Notes under the pieces: model-generated
What the model was told of the DNA's origin: nothing
What the model saw: the letters and a program-made list of their open reading frames with translations, nothing else
The model's database searches: none
Source: CAXBDP01 sp964598395
GTDB taxonomy: Bacteria > Bacteroidota > Bacteroidia > Cytophagales > Cyclobacteriaceae
Direction: 5' to 3'
Length of the DNA stretch: 51,418 bases
Assembly (NCBI GenBank): GCA_964598395.1
Contig: CAZRBW010000016.1
Coordinates: 1-51,418 of the forward strand
Shown here: one piece after another, positions 17,760-25,891 of the stretch
Position numbering within the stretch: position 1 is the first letter of the stretch
Layout: every line of letters begins with the position of its first letter
Translations under genes and position numbers: made by a program

Positions 17760-18683
17760 TTAATCCAACTCTTCAAAGAATTTTTTGTAAAGAGCCAGCA
17801 TACTTTTCACATCCTTTTTATTTACTTTTTCGGTTGGCGTATGCGCACCATGAATTGGTGCTCCTACAAAACACCAATCTATTGGATAGGGAGAAGTTTG
17901 TAATTCGCGACCATCACTTGAGCCTCCCGCTTCTACCTCCCGCTGAAATGGGATATCCGATTTTGCAGCTATCGAAGTTATTTTATCTATAAATTTTCTT
18001 CTAGGTAAATTTCTGTCTCTCAATGATATGGCAGCACCTTTTCCGTGATGCACCCCATCTGTTACCCATGTGATATCTGAAATCAAAGCTTTTTGTACAC
18101 CAAACTCCTCTACCATAAATTTGGCTAAAAATGGCACGCTTCCACCACCATGTTCTTCCCAAGTGCTGAAAATTAACAAACCATTTTTTACGGTTTCTGC
18201 CAACTTCAATAAATTGAAGACACCCAAGCGATTATCAAGATATGCGGTGGTGATATAATCCTTAGTTTCTTTGAAATTGACCTCGTACGAAAGCGGAGTA
18301 CCCGAATCAATACCTCTGCCAAATTGATAAAAAGCATGGCCTTCTGTATCGGAAATAAGCTTGCAACGGATTGGCCCAAGGGAATCCTCGCCAATCAAAA
18401 CCGTTCCGTCTTCTGCATCAGGTGAGCCCACCGATACCAATTGGTTTTCGTAGCGAACGGTGAAGCCTACCGTATCCGTATGTGCAAAAGCGGCTAATTT
18501 GGGCTTGCCAAAAGCTAGTACGAGGGTGTCCTGAAAACCATCTCCATAATACAGAGTGGGTTTTTTAATCCATTTGGGTGATGCCTCTTTCACATACTCG
18601 ATGATGAAATCTCGAATGTTTGCTTCGTCGCCAGATGTGCCTTGTACTTCACAAAGCTGCTTTAGTAGATCATATTCCTTCAT
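17760..18683 (-). CDS. M42-family-like metalloaminopeptidase
   Basis: Predicted cytosolic dinuclear metallopeptidase of about 307 residues, started at the ATG at 18683. Metal and catalytic candidates are in the expected order: H68 in AFAHTDTVGF, D150 in YLDNRLG, E176/E177 in TWEEHGG, D203 in ISDITW and the histidine in GAPIHGAHTPTE. These fit the M42/M20 clan of aminopeptidases. The operon ends here; the divergent gene is upp. Two GCGGGAGG octamers lie 13 bases apart (17923 and 17936), the closest pair in the window. Confidence 0.82.
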   Translation of the reverse strand: MKEYDLLKQLCEVQGTSGDEANIRDFIIEYVKEASPKWIKKPTLYYGDGFQDTLVLAFGKPKLAAFAHTDTVGFTVRYENQLVSVGSPDAEDGTVLIGEDSLGPIRCKLISDTEGHAFYQFGRGIDSGTPLSYEVNFKETKDYITTAYLDNRLGVFNLLKLAETVKNGLLIFSTWEEHGGGSVPFLAKFMVEEFGVQKALISDITWVTDGVHHGKGAAISLRDRNLPRRKFIDKITSIAAKSDIPFQREVEAGGSSDGRELQTSPYPIDWCFVGAPIHGAHTPTEKVNKKDVKSMLALYKKFFEELD

Positions 18684-18705
18684 TATTTGCAAAGCTAATA
18701 GCTAA

Positions 18706-18737
18706 TTGATTGAAGAAGGTTTTTTTATCTATTTTTG
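18706..18737 (+). promoter_or_regulatory. upp promoter
   Basis: ATTG (18705-18708), a 21-base spacer and TATTTTTG (18730-18737) match the Bacteroidota -33/-7 pattern, 19 bases before the upp start codon. Confidence 0.55.
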
Positions 18738-18756
18738 TCATCTAAATTCATACAGC

Positions 18757-19407
18757 ATGCTTTTCAATTTATCCGAATCCGCCTCAATTGCAAGCCAATT
18801 CCTTTCTGAAATCCGAGAAGTCAATATCCAAAAAGACAGACTTAGATTTAGAAGAAATATGGAAAGACTAGGTGAAATTCTGGCCTATGAGTTATCCAAG
18901 GAATTGGACTATTCTCCAGCGCATGTAAGTACTGTTCTGGGCGAAGCAAGTTTTGATGAGTTACGCGAGTTTCCTGTTATTATCACCATTCTGCGAGCTG
19001 GATTGCCACTTTATCAAGGCATTTTAAATTATTTCGATAAATCCGATTCTGGATTTGTTGGGGCTTACAGATCTCATAAAGGAGCCGAAACAGAGTTTGA
19101 AATCAAAACTGATTATTTGGCCAGTCCTAATTTGGATGGTAGAACAATGATATTAGCCGACCCAATGTTGGCAACTGGCCGATCATTGGTAGATGGCATG
19201 AATATGATGTTGAAAAACGGTAAACCGAAATTTGTCCATATTGTATCTGCTATTGCTACTCCAGAAGGTATTCGTCATTTGAATGAAAACTTTCCAGTAC
19301 CATTCAAAATATGGACGGCAGCAGTTGATACCGGACTTAATGCAAAATCTTACATCGTACCCGGATTGGGTGATGCAGGTGATTTGAGCTACGGAGATAA
19401 ATTATAG
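18757..19407 (+). CDS. upp: Uracil phosphoribosyltransferase
   Basis: Salvages uracil to UMP using PRPP. The 216-residue protein starts at the ATG at 18757 (MLFNLSES); codons upstream belong to the promoter. The PRPP loop is LADPMLATGRSLVDG and the uracil-binding end is YIVPGLGDAGDLSYGD, both characteristic. It lies head-to-head with the peptidase gene and 13 bases before a Ca/Na exchanger on the same strand, with which it may be co-transcribed. Confidence 0.95.
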   Translation: MLFNLSESASIASQFLSEIREVNIQKDRLRFRRNMERLGEILAYELSKELDYSPAHVSTVLGEASFDELREFPVIITILRAGLPLYQGILNYFDKSDSGFVGAYRSHKGAETEFEIKTDYLASPNLDGRTMILADPMLATGRSLVDGMNMMLKNGKPKFVHIVSAIATPEGIRHLNENFPVPFKIWTAAVDTGLNAKSYIVPGLGDAGDLSYGDKL

Positions 19408-19420
19408 AAGGGGATTTATT

Positions 19421-20356
19421 ATGCAGGATTATTTACTGCTTTTGGCAGGATTGGTAGTATTAATAGCGGGAGGTGAAGGATTGGTAAGAGGTGCAACCTC
19501 TTTAGCGCTAAAATTCAAAATCTCACCTCTGGTGGTTGGGCTTACCATTGTTTCTTTTGGCACCTCAGCACCCGAATTATTGATAAGCCTTACCTCAGCA
19601 CTCAAAGGTAGTCCCGACTTGGCAATGGGAAATGTGGTGGGCTCCAATATTTGTAATATTGCGCTAATTCTTGGCCTTACGTCAATTATTTCACCGATGA
19701 GGGTGAGTAAAGATTCACGTTTAATCGATTGGCCTGTATGCATGGGCGCCTCGTTGCTGCTTTATTTCTTCGTGCTCAATGGAATTCTTACCTGGATTGA
19801 GGGCAGCATTTTTGTTTTCCTGGTCATAAGTTACAACGTTTTCCTTATCCGCAAATCGCGCAAAGAAAATAGGCAATTGGAAGGCTATGTGGCAGAAAAG
19901 CATAGTACAAAATCTTATCTGAAAGATATTTCCTTCATACTCATTGGAGTTGTTGGTTTATATTTTGGAGCAGAGTGGTTTGTAGAGGGAGCCAAAAATA
20001 TTGCGACTTTGATGGGGATCAGTGAGAGAGTAATTGGCCTTACTATCGTAGCTCTTGGCACAAGTTTGCCCGAATTGGTGACTTCGGTGGTGGCTGCATT
20101 TCGCAAGCAAATGGACATGGCCTTGGGTAATATTATAGGTTCGAATGTTTTCAATATTCTGAGTATTCTAGGTATTACAAGCATTATTATTCCAATTCAA
20201 GTATCGCCAGATATTATTCGTGTAGATATGATTTGGATGCTTATAATTACCGCCATGCTTTTTCCAATGATGGTAATTTTTAGAAAAATTACGCGAGCGG
20301 AAGGATTTATTTTATTGGGCACTTATGTTGCATACGTGTTTACGGTAATGAACTAG
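19421..20356 (+). CDS. Calcium/sodium exchanger (CaCA family, YrbG-like)
   Basis: A 311-residue inner membrane exchanger with about ten helices. It carries the two inverted alpha repeats of the family: VSFGTSAPELLISL with GNVVGSNICNI in the first half and VALGTSLPELVTSV with GNIIGSNVFNI in the second. It probably expels calcium in exchange for sodium or protons. It is two bases from the next small membrane gene. One GCGGGAGG octamer is at 19466. Confidence 0.93.
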   Translation: MQDYLLLLAGLVVLIAGGEGLVRGATSLALKFKISPLVVGLTIVSFGTSAPELLISLTSALKGSPDLAMGNVVGSNICNIALILGLTSIISPMRVSKDSRLIDWPVCMGASLLLYFFVLNGILTWIEGSIFVFLVISYNVFLIRKSRKENRQLEGYVAEKHSTKSYLKDISFILIGVVGLYFGAEWFVEGAKNIATLMGISERVIGLTIVALGTSLPELVTSVVAAFRKQMDMALGNIIGSNVFNILSILGITSIIIPIQVSPDIIRVDMIWMLIITAMLFPMMVIFRKITRAEGFILLGTYVAYVFTVMN

Positions 20357-20357
20357 T

Positions 20358-20804
20358 ATGACCTTAGATCTTTTCTTTCAGTATTTCGCAATTTTTTCCG
20401 TTAGTATTTTCAAGTTTGCAGCAGGTCCAATTTTGGGGATGACCACTGGCACCGAGAGCTGGATCACAGCTTTGCTTACGGCGGGGGGAATGATGACTGG
20501 TGTAATCGCCATCACCTTGGCAGGCAAACCAATGAGAACGTATATTAATAATAGATTCTTTTCAAAAAGGAAGAAATTCTCTCCTAAAAACAGACGTTTT
20601 GTTAAGCTTTGGGGAAGTTATGGCGTATTCGGCATTTCTTTTCTCACCCCACTTATTTTAAGCCCAATCGGTGGGTCATTACTAGTAGCGAGTATGGGAG
20701 GCAAAACCTCCCGCATTATTCTTTGGATGTCAGTAAGTGCAATTTTTTGGGGAATTATCTTCTCAGAAGGCATTTTCTTATTTGCCGATTATTTCAAATC
20801 TTAA
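20358..20804 (+). CDS. Small integral membrane protein
   Basis: This 148-residue protein has four or so hydrophobic segments (about residues 5-28, 36-55, 88-108 and 120-142) with a basic cytoplasmic loop NRFFSKRKKFSPKNRR between the second and third. The layout resembles small putative exporter or DedA-like proteins, but no motif decides this. It is two bases downstream of the exchanger gene, so they are probably one operon. It ends 25 bases before the convergent serine dehydratase gene. Confidence 0.7.
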   Translation: MTLDLFFQYFAIFSVSIFKFAAGPILGMTTGTESWITALLTAGGMMTGVIAITLAGKPMRTYINNRFFSKRKKFSPKNRRFVKLWGSYGVFGISFLTPLILSPIGGSLLVASMGGKTSRIILWMSVSAIFWGIIFSEGIFLFADYFKS

Positions 20805-20828
20805 GTTCAGAATAGCTTCTTTGAATAA

Positions 20829-21737
20829 CTATTCTTCTAAATCCTCATCAGGCATCATTTCTATATCCTGAATAAGCACTCTTTTAGAAATTCTCTGACC
20901 TGTAGTAGTAGCTGCAAGTCCGCCCAAAGCAGTTTCTTTATACCTAGCTTCCATACTTTGGCCAATTTCGCCCATTGCTTCCACACATTCATCTACAGGA
21001 ATTACCGCATCTACATTGGCTAGAGCAATTTGGGCCGACGAAAATGCAATCGCTGCCGCACTGGCATTTCGTACCACACATGGGATTTCCACTAAGCCAG
21101 CTACAGGATCGCAAACTAAGCCGAGCATACATTGGATAGTTATGCCCACGGCATTGAATATCTGATCTACATTTCCACCAAGACAATAAACCAAGGCGCC
21201 AGAACCCATTGCAGCAGCTGAGCCTGTTTCGGCCTGGCAGCCACCAACCGCGCCAGCCAACGAAGCTTTTTTCTCGATAATCAATCCAATTCCAGCGGAA
21301 ATTAAAATGCCTTCCAACATTTTTTGATCATCTGTATTATGGATTTCCTGCATGGTGGTGAATATGCCAGGCAAAATACCCGAAGCACCCGCAGTGGGAG
21401 CGGCAACCACTTTGCCCATGCAAGAATTTACTTCTTTAGCTGCTAATGCTCTTGATATTAATTTTTTAAATTCAGGCGTCAGCACATTCAATGGATGGTT
21501 GTAAACCTTTTTTGCACCATTATTGATCATTCCTGAGCGGGAGGTCATATCTTCTTCGAGGCCAGTTTTCACAGCGTCTTTCATTACATCGTATGCCTTT
21601 TGTAATCCTGCATAAATAGCCTCTTTGTTTGTGCCTTTCTGCGAAATTTCAAATTCGAGTACAGTGTCAAATAAAGTCTGATTATGCTCTTGGGCGTAAT
21701 TTTTCCAGCCTTCGAAGGAGTCAAATAGAAATGCCAT
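20829..21737 (-). CDS. sdaAA: L-serine ammonia-lyase, iron-sulfur, alpha subunit
   Basis: Deaminates serine to pyruvate using a 4Fe-4S cluster. The 302 residues cover the alpha (catalytic) domain, with VVAAPTAGASGILPG, GGCQAETGSAAAMG and CDPVAGLVEIPCV containing the conserved cysteines. No beta-domain gene lies next to it, so the partner is elsewhere or the protein works alone. The last 20 residues are acidic. The gene is divergent from hemE. One GCGGGAGG octamer is at 21537. Confidence 0.92.
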   Translation of the reverse strand: MAFLFDSFEGWKNYAQEHNQTLFDTVLEFEISQKGTNKEAIYAGLQKAYDVMKDAVKTGLEEDMTSRSGMINNGAKKVYNHPLNVLTPEFKKLISRALAAKEVNSCMGKVVAAPTAGASGILPGIFTTMQEIHNTDDQKMLEGILISAGIGLIIEKKASLAGAVGGCQAETGSAAAMGSGALVYCLGGNVDQIFNAVGITIQCMLGLVCDPVAGLVEIPCVVRNASAAAIAFSSAQIALANVDAVIPVDECVEAMGEIGQSMEARYKETALGGLAATTTGQRISKRVLIQDIEMMPDEDLEE

Positions 21738-21831
21738 GATTCAATTATTTTGGGTCTAATCTCAATACGAATGTCGACAATTTACGTTCGAACTCAATGG
21801 CAATAGCCAATAGATATATTTATTCCCTTGC

Positions 21832-21839
21832 TATATTTG
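21832..21839 (+). promoter_or_regulatory. Possible hemE -7 box next to the start codon
   Basis: TATATTTG fits TAnnTTTG exactly but ends only four bases before the hemE ATG, so transcription from it would give a leaderless message. I see no good -33 partner at 19-21 bases, so chance is possible. Confidence 0.3.
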
Positions 21840-21843
21840 CGCC

Positions 21844-22884
21844 ATGAAATTGAAAAACGACTTGATATTAAGAGCCGCTCGTGGTGAAAAGACAGAAAGA
21901 ACGCCTGTATGGATGATGAGGCAAGCCGGAAGAATATTGCCGGAATATAGGGCTGTGAGAGAGAAAATGAGCGGATTTATCGAGTTGGCCAAAACTCCTG
22001 AGCGTGCAGCAGAAGTAACTTTGCAGCCAGTAGACCTGCTGGGTGTAGATGCCGCAATTATCTTTTCCGATATTTTGGTAATACCCGAAGCAATGGGTTT
22101 GCCTTATGAAATGGTCGAAAAGAGAGGTCCATTTTTCCCAAATACAGTGCGTTCGCAAGCAGATTTACTGAAAATAAGAGTTTCGAATGCTGCTGAAGAT
22201 TTGAAATACGTGACTGATGCGATCAAAATCACTAAAAGCGAATTGAATGGACGTGTTCCTTTAATTGGTTTTGCAGGTGCTCCTTGGACTATTTTTGCTT
22301 ACATGACGGAAGGTTCAGGCAGCAAAACTTTCTCTACGCCGCGCATGCTGTTGTACAATGAGCCCGCATTTTCGCATCAACTATTACAGATGATTACGGA
22401 CAGCACCATTGATTATCTGAAAGCTCAAATTGCAGCTGGAGCAGATATGGTACAGCTATTCGATTCATGGGCTGGGATATTGCCTGCCTATCATTACAGC
22501 GAATTTAGCATGCGATATATCCGCCAAATATGTGAGGCAATTACAGAAGTGCCTGTAACTGTATTTGCCAAAGGTGCATTCTTCGCGCTGGAGGAAATGG
22601 CCGATTTGCCTTGTCGTACCATCGGATTAGATTGGAATATGGGAATAGAAGCAACAAGGAATATCATTGGTAATGATAAAACTTTGCAAGGAAATTTAGA
22701 TCCTGCCGCACTTTATGGAACGGCAAAGGAAGTACAAAAGGCTACAGAAAGAATGTTGGATCAGTTTGGGCCGCATAGGCATATAGCAAATTTGGGACAT
22801 GGCTTGTATCCAGATATTAACCCACACAATGCCAAGGTATTTGTAGAAACAGTGAAGGAATATAGTTCTAAAATGCCTCGCTAG
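21844..22884 (+). CDS. hemE: Uroporphyrinogen decarboxylase
   Basis: Heme pathway enzyme that removes four carboxyl groups from uroporphyrinogen III. The 346 residues include the first signature TPVWMMRQAGRILPEYR and the second GFAGAPWTIFAYMTEG, and end with the HIANLGHGLYPDINP motif. The length is normal. It stands alone on the plus strand between two minus-strand genes. Its N-terminus fits the family exactly, so the ATG at 21844 is secure. Confidence 0.96.
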   Translation: MKLKNDLILRAARGEKTERTPVWMMRQAGRILPEYRAVREKMSGFIELAKTPERAAEVTLQPVDLLGVDAAIIFSDILVIPEAMGLPYEMVEKRGPFFPNTVRSQADLLKIRVSNAAEDLKYVTDAIKITKSELNGRVPLIGFAGAPWTIFAYMTEGSGSKTFSTPRMLLYNEPAFSHQLLQMITDSTIDYLKAQIAAGADMVQLFDSWAGILPAYHYSEFSMRYIRQICEAITEVPVTVFAKGAFFALEEMADLPCRTIGLDWNMGIEATRNIIGNDKTLQGNLDPAALYGTAKEVQKATERMLDQFGPHRHIANLGHGLYPDINPHNAKVFVETVKEYSSKMPR

Positions 22885-22902
22885 AATCAGCGGGAGGAAA
22901 AT

Positions 22903-23640
22903 TTACTCTAAGATATTTTTCTTTATAGCCTCTTCCATTAGCCGGTCTTTTGGAACTGGCACTACGCCTATATATTCACAAACTAAACCGCCACCAAGAT
23001 TTGCCAATGCAGCTAATTGTTTGGCTGGCATTTTCACNNNNNNNNNNNNNNNNNNNNNNNNNNNNNNNNNNNNNNNNNNNNNNNNNNNNNNNNNNNNNNN
23101 NNNNNNNNNNNNNNNNNNNNNNNNNNNNNNNNNNNNNATGATATCGGGTGTAATTGTTCCTTTATCATAATCTTCGAAAATGATCACATCCGATTCAGGG
23201 ATAAGTTTGCCAATCAATTGAGTGAGACTTCTCTCTTCTAATGCTTGAAGCGGGAGGTTAGATTCTGTATCTACTCGTAGCATATGCTGTGAGCCAGAGA
23301 GAATTCTTTCTTTAAGCGTCGTAATTCTTTTATCGCTTTGGATGATCCCACGAGTTTGCATGCCACGTGTTTTCATTATTTGGATAAAATCGTTGCCATC
23401 TTTGTCATCCCCAATTATTGAGCAGAGAATAGGCGTAGCACCTAATGCAAGCACATTTAGCGCTACGTTTGCAGCGCCACCAAGCCTCTTTTCTCTTTTT
23501 ATGGCATGCACCACAGGCACCGGAGCCTCAGGAGAAATTCTATCCACTTTGCCCCAAATGTAGGAGTCCACCATTACGTCGCCAATTATTAATGCTTTGG
23601 CTCCTTTGAAGGATTCGAATAGATTTTCTACTGAGCTCAT
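22903..23640 (-). CDS. D-glycero-D-manno-heptose-7-phosphate kinase domain (RfaE/HldE), interrupted by an assembly gap
   Basis: A PfkB-family sugar kinase that would act in LPS heptose synthesis. The N-terminal half is clear: LIIGDVMVDSYIWGKVDRISPEAPVP, then RLGGAANVALNV and HMLRVDTES. The 100 N's remove the middle, including the family's ATP/anion-hole GAGD motif, and coding resumes at ANLGGGLVCE near the C-terminus. The frame happens to stay open because the gap is a placeholder, so the joined length (245) is not real. Full-length kinases have about 320-330 residues, so about 0.4 kb is probably missing. No nucleotidyltransferase domain is visible. Confidence 0.8.
   Translation of the reverse strand: MSSVENLFESFKGAKALIIGDVMVDSYIWGKVDRISPEAPVPVVHAIKREKRLGGAANVALNVLALGATPILCSIIGDDKDGNDFIQIMKTRGMQTRGIIQSDKRITTLKERILSGSQHMLRVDTESNLPLQALEERSLTQLIGKLIPESDVIIFEDYDKGTITPDIXXXXXXXXXXXXXXXXXXXXXXXXXXXXXXXXXXVKMPAKQLAALANLGGGLVCEYIGVVPVPKDRLMEEAIKKNILE
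23038..23137. other. Assembly gap (100 N)
   Basis: Exactly 100 undetermined bases, the usual placeholder for a scaffold join of unknown size. It sits inside a kinase gene, and both flanks belong to the same gene family in the right order, so the join itself looks correct. Confidence 0.97.
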
Positions 23641-23653
23641 ATCAGTTGGCTAA

Positions 23654-24850
23654 TTATTTTAAGGTTGCTAGTAAATTCTTGATTCTTTTCAAGGCTTCGA
23701 TTAAGTCGTCGTTGGAAGCTGCAAATGAAATACGAATACACTCTGGTGAACCAAATGCGCCTCCAGTTACCACAGAAACATGTGCTTCTTTCAGAATATA
23801 TAGTGCTAGTTCGTCTGCGTTATTAATAGTAGTAGTTCCATCGTTTTTGCCGAAATAATGGCTCACATCTGGGAATGCATAAAATGCACCTTCAGGATCA
23901 TTCATCTTGATATTTGGAATTTCACTTAGTAGATCCATCACCAGTTTTTTGCGCTCCTTATACACTTTGCCCATGGCAATAGTTGGGCTTAAGTCGCCTG
24001 ATATTGCTGCAAGAGCAGCTCTTTGGGCAATGCTGCAAATACCAGAAGTGAACTGTCCTTGAATTTTTTCGCATGCTTTGGCAATGCTGACTGGAGCTGA
24101 TACATAGCCAACTCTCCAGCCTGTCATGGCAAATCCTTTGGAGAAGCCATTAATGGTAATTACTTGATCTTTTACTTCAGGGAATGTACCAATACTAATA
24201 TGCTTGCCGCTGAAATTGATATGCTCGTAAATTTCATCTGCGATTATAAACACATTTGGATGCTTACTCATCACTTGTGCAATGGCTTTCAATTCGTCTT
24301 TTGAAAATACAGCACCTGTTGGATTGCATGGTGATGAATAGATAATTGCTTTGGTTTTATCTGTAATTGCAGCCTCTAGCTGTGCTGCAGTAGCTTTGAA
24401 GCCTTGGTCTACTCCGCCATGAATATATACAGGAGTGCCTTCTGCTAATTTGATGATTTCTGCATAGCTCACCCAGAAAGGACTAAATACCACCACTTCA
24501 TCGCCAGGGTTTAGTAAGCACATCATCACGTTTGCGATTGACTGCTTAGCACCAGCCGAAACTACGATATTCTCAGCCTGCGATTCGAGACCATTTTCCT
24601 CCCGCAATTTTTTTGCAATAGCTTGTTTCAAATCTGGATAACCTGCTACAGGAGGATAGGCAAACCATTTTCCCTCATCTATAGCATCTTTTGCGGCTTG
24701 GCGAATATGATCTGGTGTGGCAAAATCGGGTTCTCCAAGGCTCAGAGAAATCACGTTTACTCCTTGAGATTTCAGCTCTCTGGCTTTGGCGGCCATTGCC
24801 AAAGTTGCTGATTCCTCCATGTTTTTTATTCTATCGGATAGAAATTCCAT
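23654..24850 (-). CDS. Aspartate aminotransferase (class I PLP enzyme)
   Basis: Transfers amino groups between aspartate and 2-oxoglutarate. This 398-residue cytosolic enzyme belongs to the type I-gamma group, with SLGEPDFATPDHI near the start, YSSPCNPTGAVF for PLP phosphate contacts, ADEIYEHI for the PLP aspartate, and K238 in NGFSKGFAMTGWR as the PLP lysine. The C-terminal RISFA carries the substrate carboxylate arginine. It lies 13 bases upstream of the heptose kinase gene on the same strand. One GCGGGAGG octamer is at 24598. Confidence 0.92.
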   Translation of the reverse strand: MEFLSDRIKNMEESATLAMAAKARELKSQGVNVISLSLGEPDFATPDHIRQAAKDAIDEGKWFAYPPVAGYPDLKQAIAKKLREENGLESQAENIVVSAGAKQSIANVMMCLLNPGDEVVVFSPFWVSYAEIIKLAEGTPVYIHGGVDQGFKATAAQLEAAITDKTKAIIYSSPCNPTGAVFSKDELKAIAQVMSKHPNVFIIADEIYEHINFSGKHISIGTFPEVKDQVITINGFSKGFAMTGWRVGYVSAPVSIAKACEKIQGQFTSGICSIAQRAALAAISGDLSPTIAMGKVYKERKKLVMDLLSEIPNIKMNDPEGAFYAFPDVSHYFGKNDGTTTINNADELALYILKEAHVSVVTGGAFGSPECIRISFAASNDDLIEALKRIKNLLATLK

Positions 24851-24921
24851 TGCGTATATTTTCTGATAAAGTAAAGACTATTTCGTCCGCAAATAAAGGG
24901 ATTTTATGTGTTGGGATGAAA

Positions 24922-25533
24922 TTATTGTTCGTAAAGGATCCTGCTAAGAATACTTCGGCCAAGGGTTATTTCATCGGCATATTCAAGCTCGCCGCCGATT
25001 GGAATGCCACGAGCAATAGTACTGATTTTGATACCAGCGTCTTTTAGTTTTTTGGTAATATAGAAGGCTGTGGTATCGCCCTCCATAGTCGATGGAAGTG
25101 CAAAAATAATTTCTTTGATTTCGCTGCCTTCTGCAAATACTCTTTGGATAAGGCTTTCGATTTTTAAGTCACTTGGGCCAACTCCTGAAACGGGCGAAAT
25201 GATACCACCTAGTACATGATATTTGCCTTGATATTGAGACGTATTTTCAATGGCCAATACATCTTGGATGTTTTCTACCAGACAAATAATGCTTGGATCT
25301 CTTTTGTAAGAGGAACAGATTTGGCAAACCTCAGCATCAGATATATTGTGACATTGCTTACAATAGTGAATGTCTTTTCTTAAATGTGTGATTGCAGCTG
25401 CAAGGTCGGTTGTCTCTTGTTCGTTTTCTTTAAGGAGGTGCAATACTAGTCGTAATGCAGTCTTTTTTCCAATGCCGGGAAGTTTCGAAATCTCATTTAC
25501 GGCATTTTCTACCAGCTTGGAAGGAAAGTTCAT
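24922..25533 (-). CDS. recR: Recombination protein RecR
   Basis: RecR works with RecO (and RecF) to load RecA at single-strand gaps. The 203 residues show the helix-hairpin-helix KLPGIGKKTALRLVLHLL, a four-cysteine zinc finger (C58, C61, C70, C73), and a Toprim domain beginning ICLVENIQDVLAIE. It is 14 bases downstream of clpS and presumably co-transcribed. Repair context: the window also carries a Chi-like octamer, but RecR belongs to the gap-repair route and not to a Chi-reading enzyme. Confidence 0.96.
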   Translation of the reverse strand: MNFPSKLVENAVNEISKLPGIGKKTALRLVLHLLKENEQETTDLAAAITHLRKDIHYCKQCHNISDAEVCQICSSYKRDPSIICLVENIQDVLAIENTSQYQGKYHVLGGIISPVSGVGPSDLKIESLIQRVFAEGSEIKEIIFALPSTMEGDTTAFYITKKLKDAGIKISTIARGIPIGGELEYADEITLGRSILSRILYEQ

Positions 25534-25547
25534 TGAGTATATTTTGA

Positions 25548-25829
25548 TTAAAGTACTGCTGCGTTGATGCCAGCATCAAGAATAGCTTCTTTCATTGGCA
25601 CTAATTCTTCTTCAGTGCCTTTTTTCACAGAGCACTTTCCTTTATAATGGATAATTAGCGTGCATTGTTCTGCCTGATGCTTGCTATGTTTGCATACTTT
25701 AATGAGCGTGTCGATTACATGATCGAAGGTGTTTACTTCATCATTAAATACAACTAGCTCTTTGTCATCAACCAGTTCGAGGGTTTCGGTGACTACTTCT
25801 TCCTGATATTTGGTTAATTCGATTGTCAT
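25548..25829 (-). CDS. clpS: ATP-dependent Clp protease adaptor ClpS
   Basis: The adaptor presents N-end-rule substrates to ClpAP/ClpC. The 93 residues hold the conserved core LVVFNDEVNTFDHVIDTL, KVCKHSKHQAEQCTLIIH and YKGKCSVKKG that forms the N-degron pocket and the Clp-binding face. The flexible N-terminal tail is about 25 residues. It is the first gene of clpS-recR, with a promoter-like box upstream. Confidence 0.94.
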   Translation of the reverse strand: MTIELTKYQEEVVTETLELVDDKELVVFNDEVNTFDHVIDTLIKVCKHSKHQAEQCTLIIHYKGKCSVKKGTEEELVPMKEAILDAGINAAVL

Positions 25830-25845
25830 ATGAACTATTTATTGG

Positions 25846-25853
25846 CAAAATTA
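25846..25853 (-). promoter_or_regulatory. clpS -7 promoter box
   Basis: TAATTTTG on the minus strand (25853-25846) fits TAnnTTTG and ends 16 bases before the clpS start codon. I do not see a clear -33 box at the usual spacing. Confidence 0.45.
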
Positions 25854-25891
25854 AAGAAAAATGAACAATTTGGCTGCTTTCTAACTCGCAA

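Noticed and set aside
22903..23640. A real 245-residue kinase
   Set aside because: The reading frame crosses 100 N's, and conserved central motifs are missing, so the length is an artefact.
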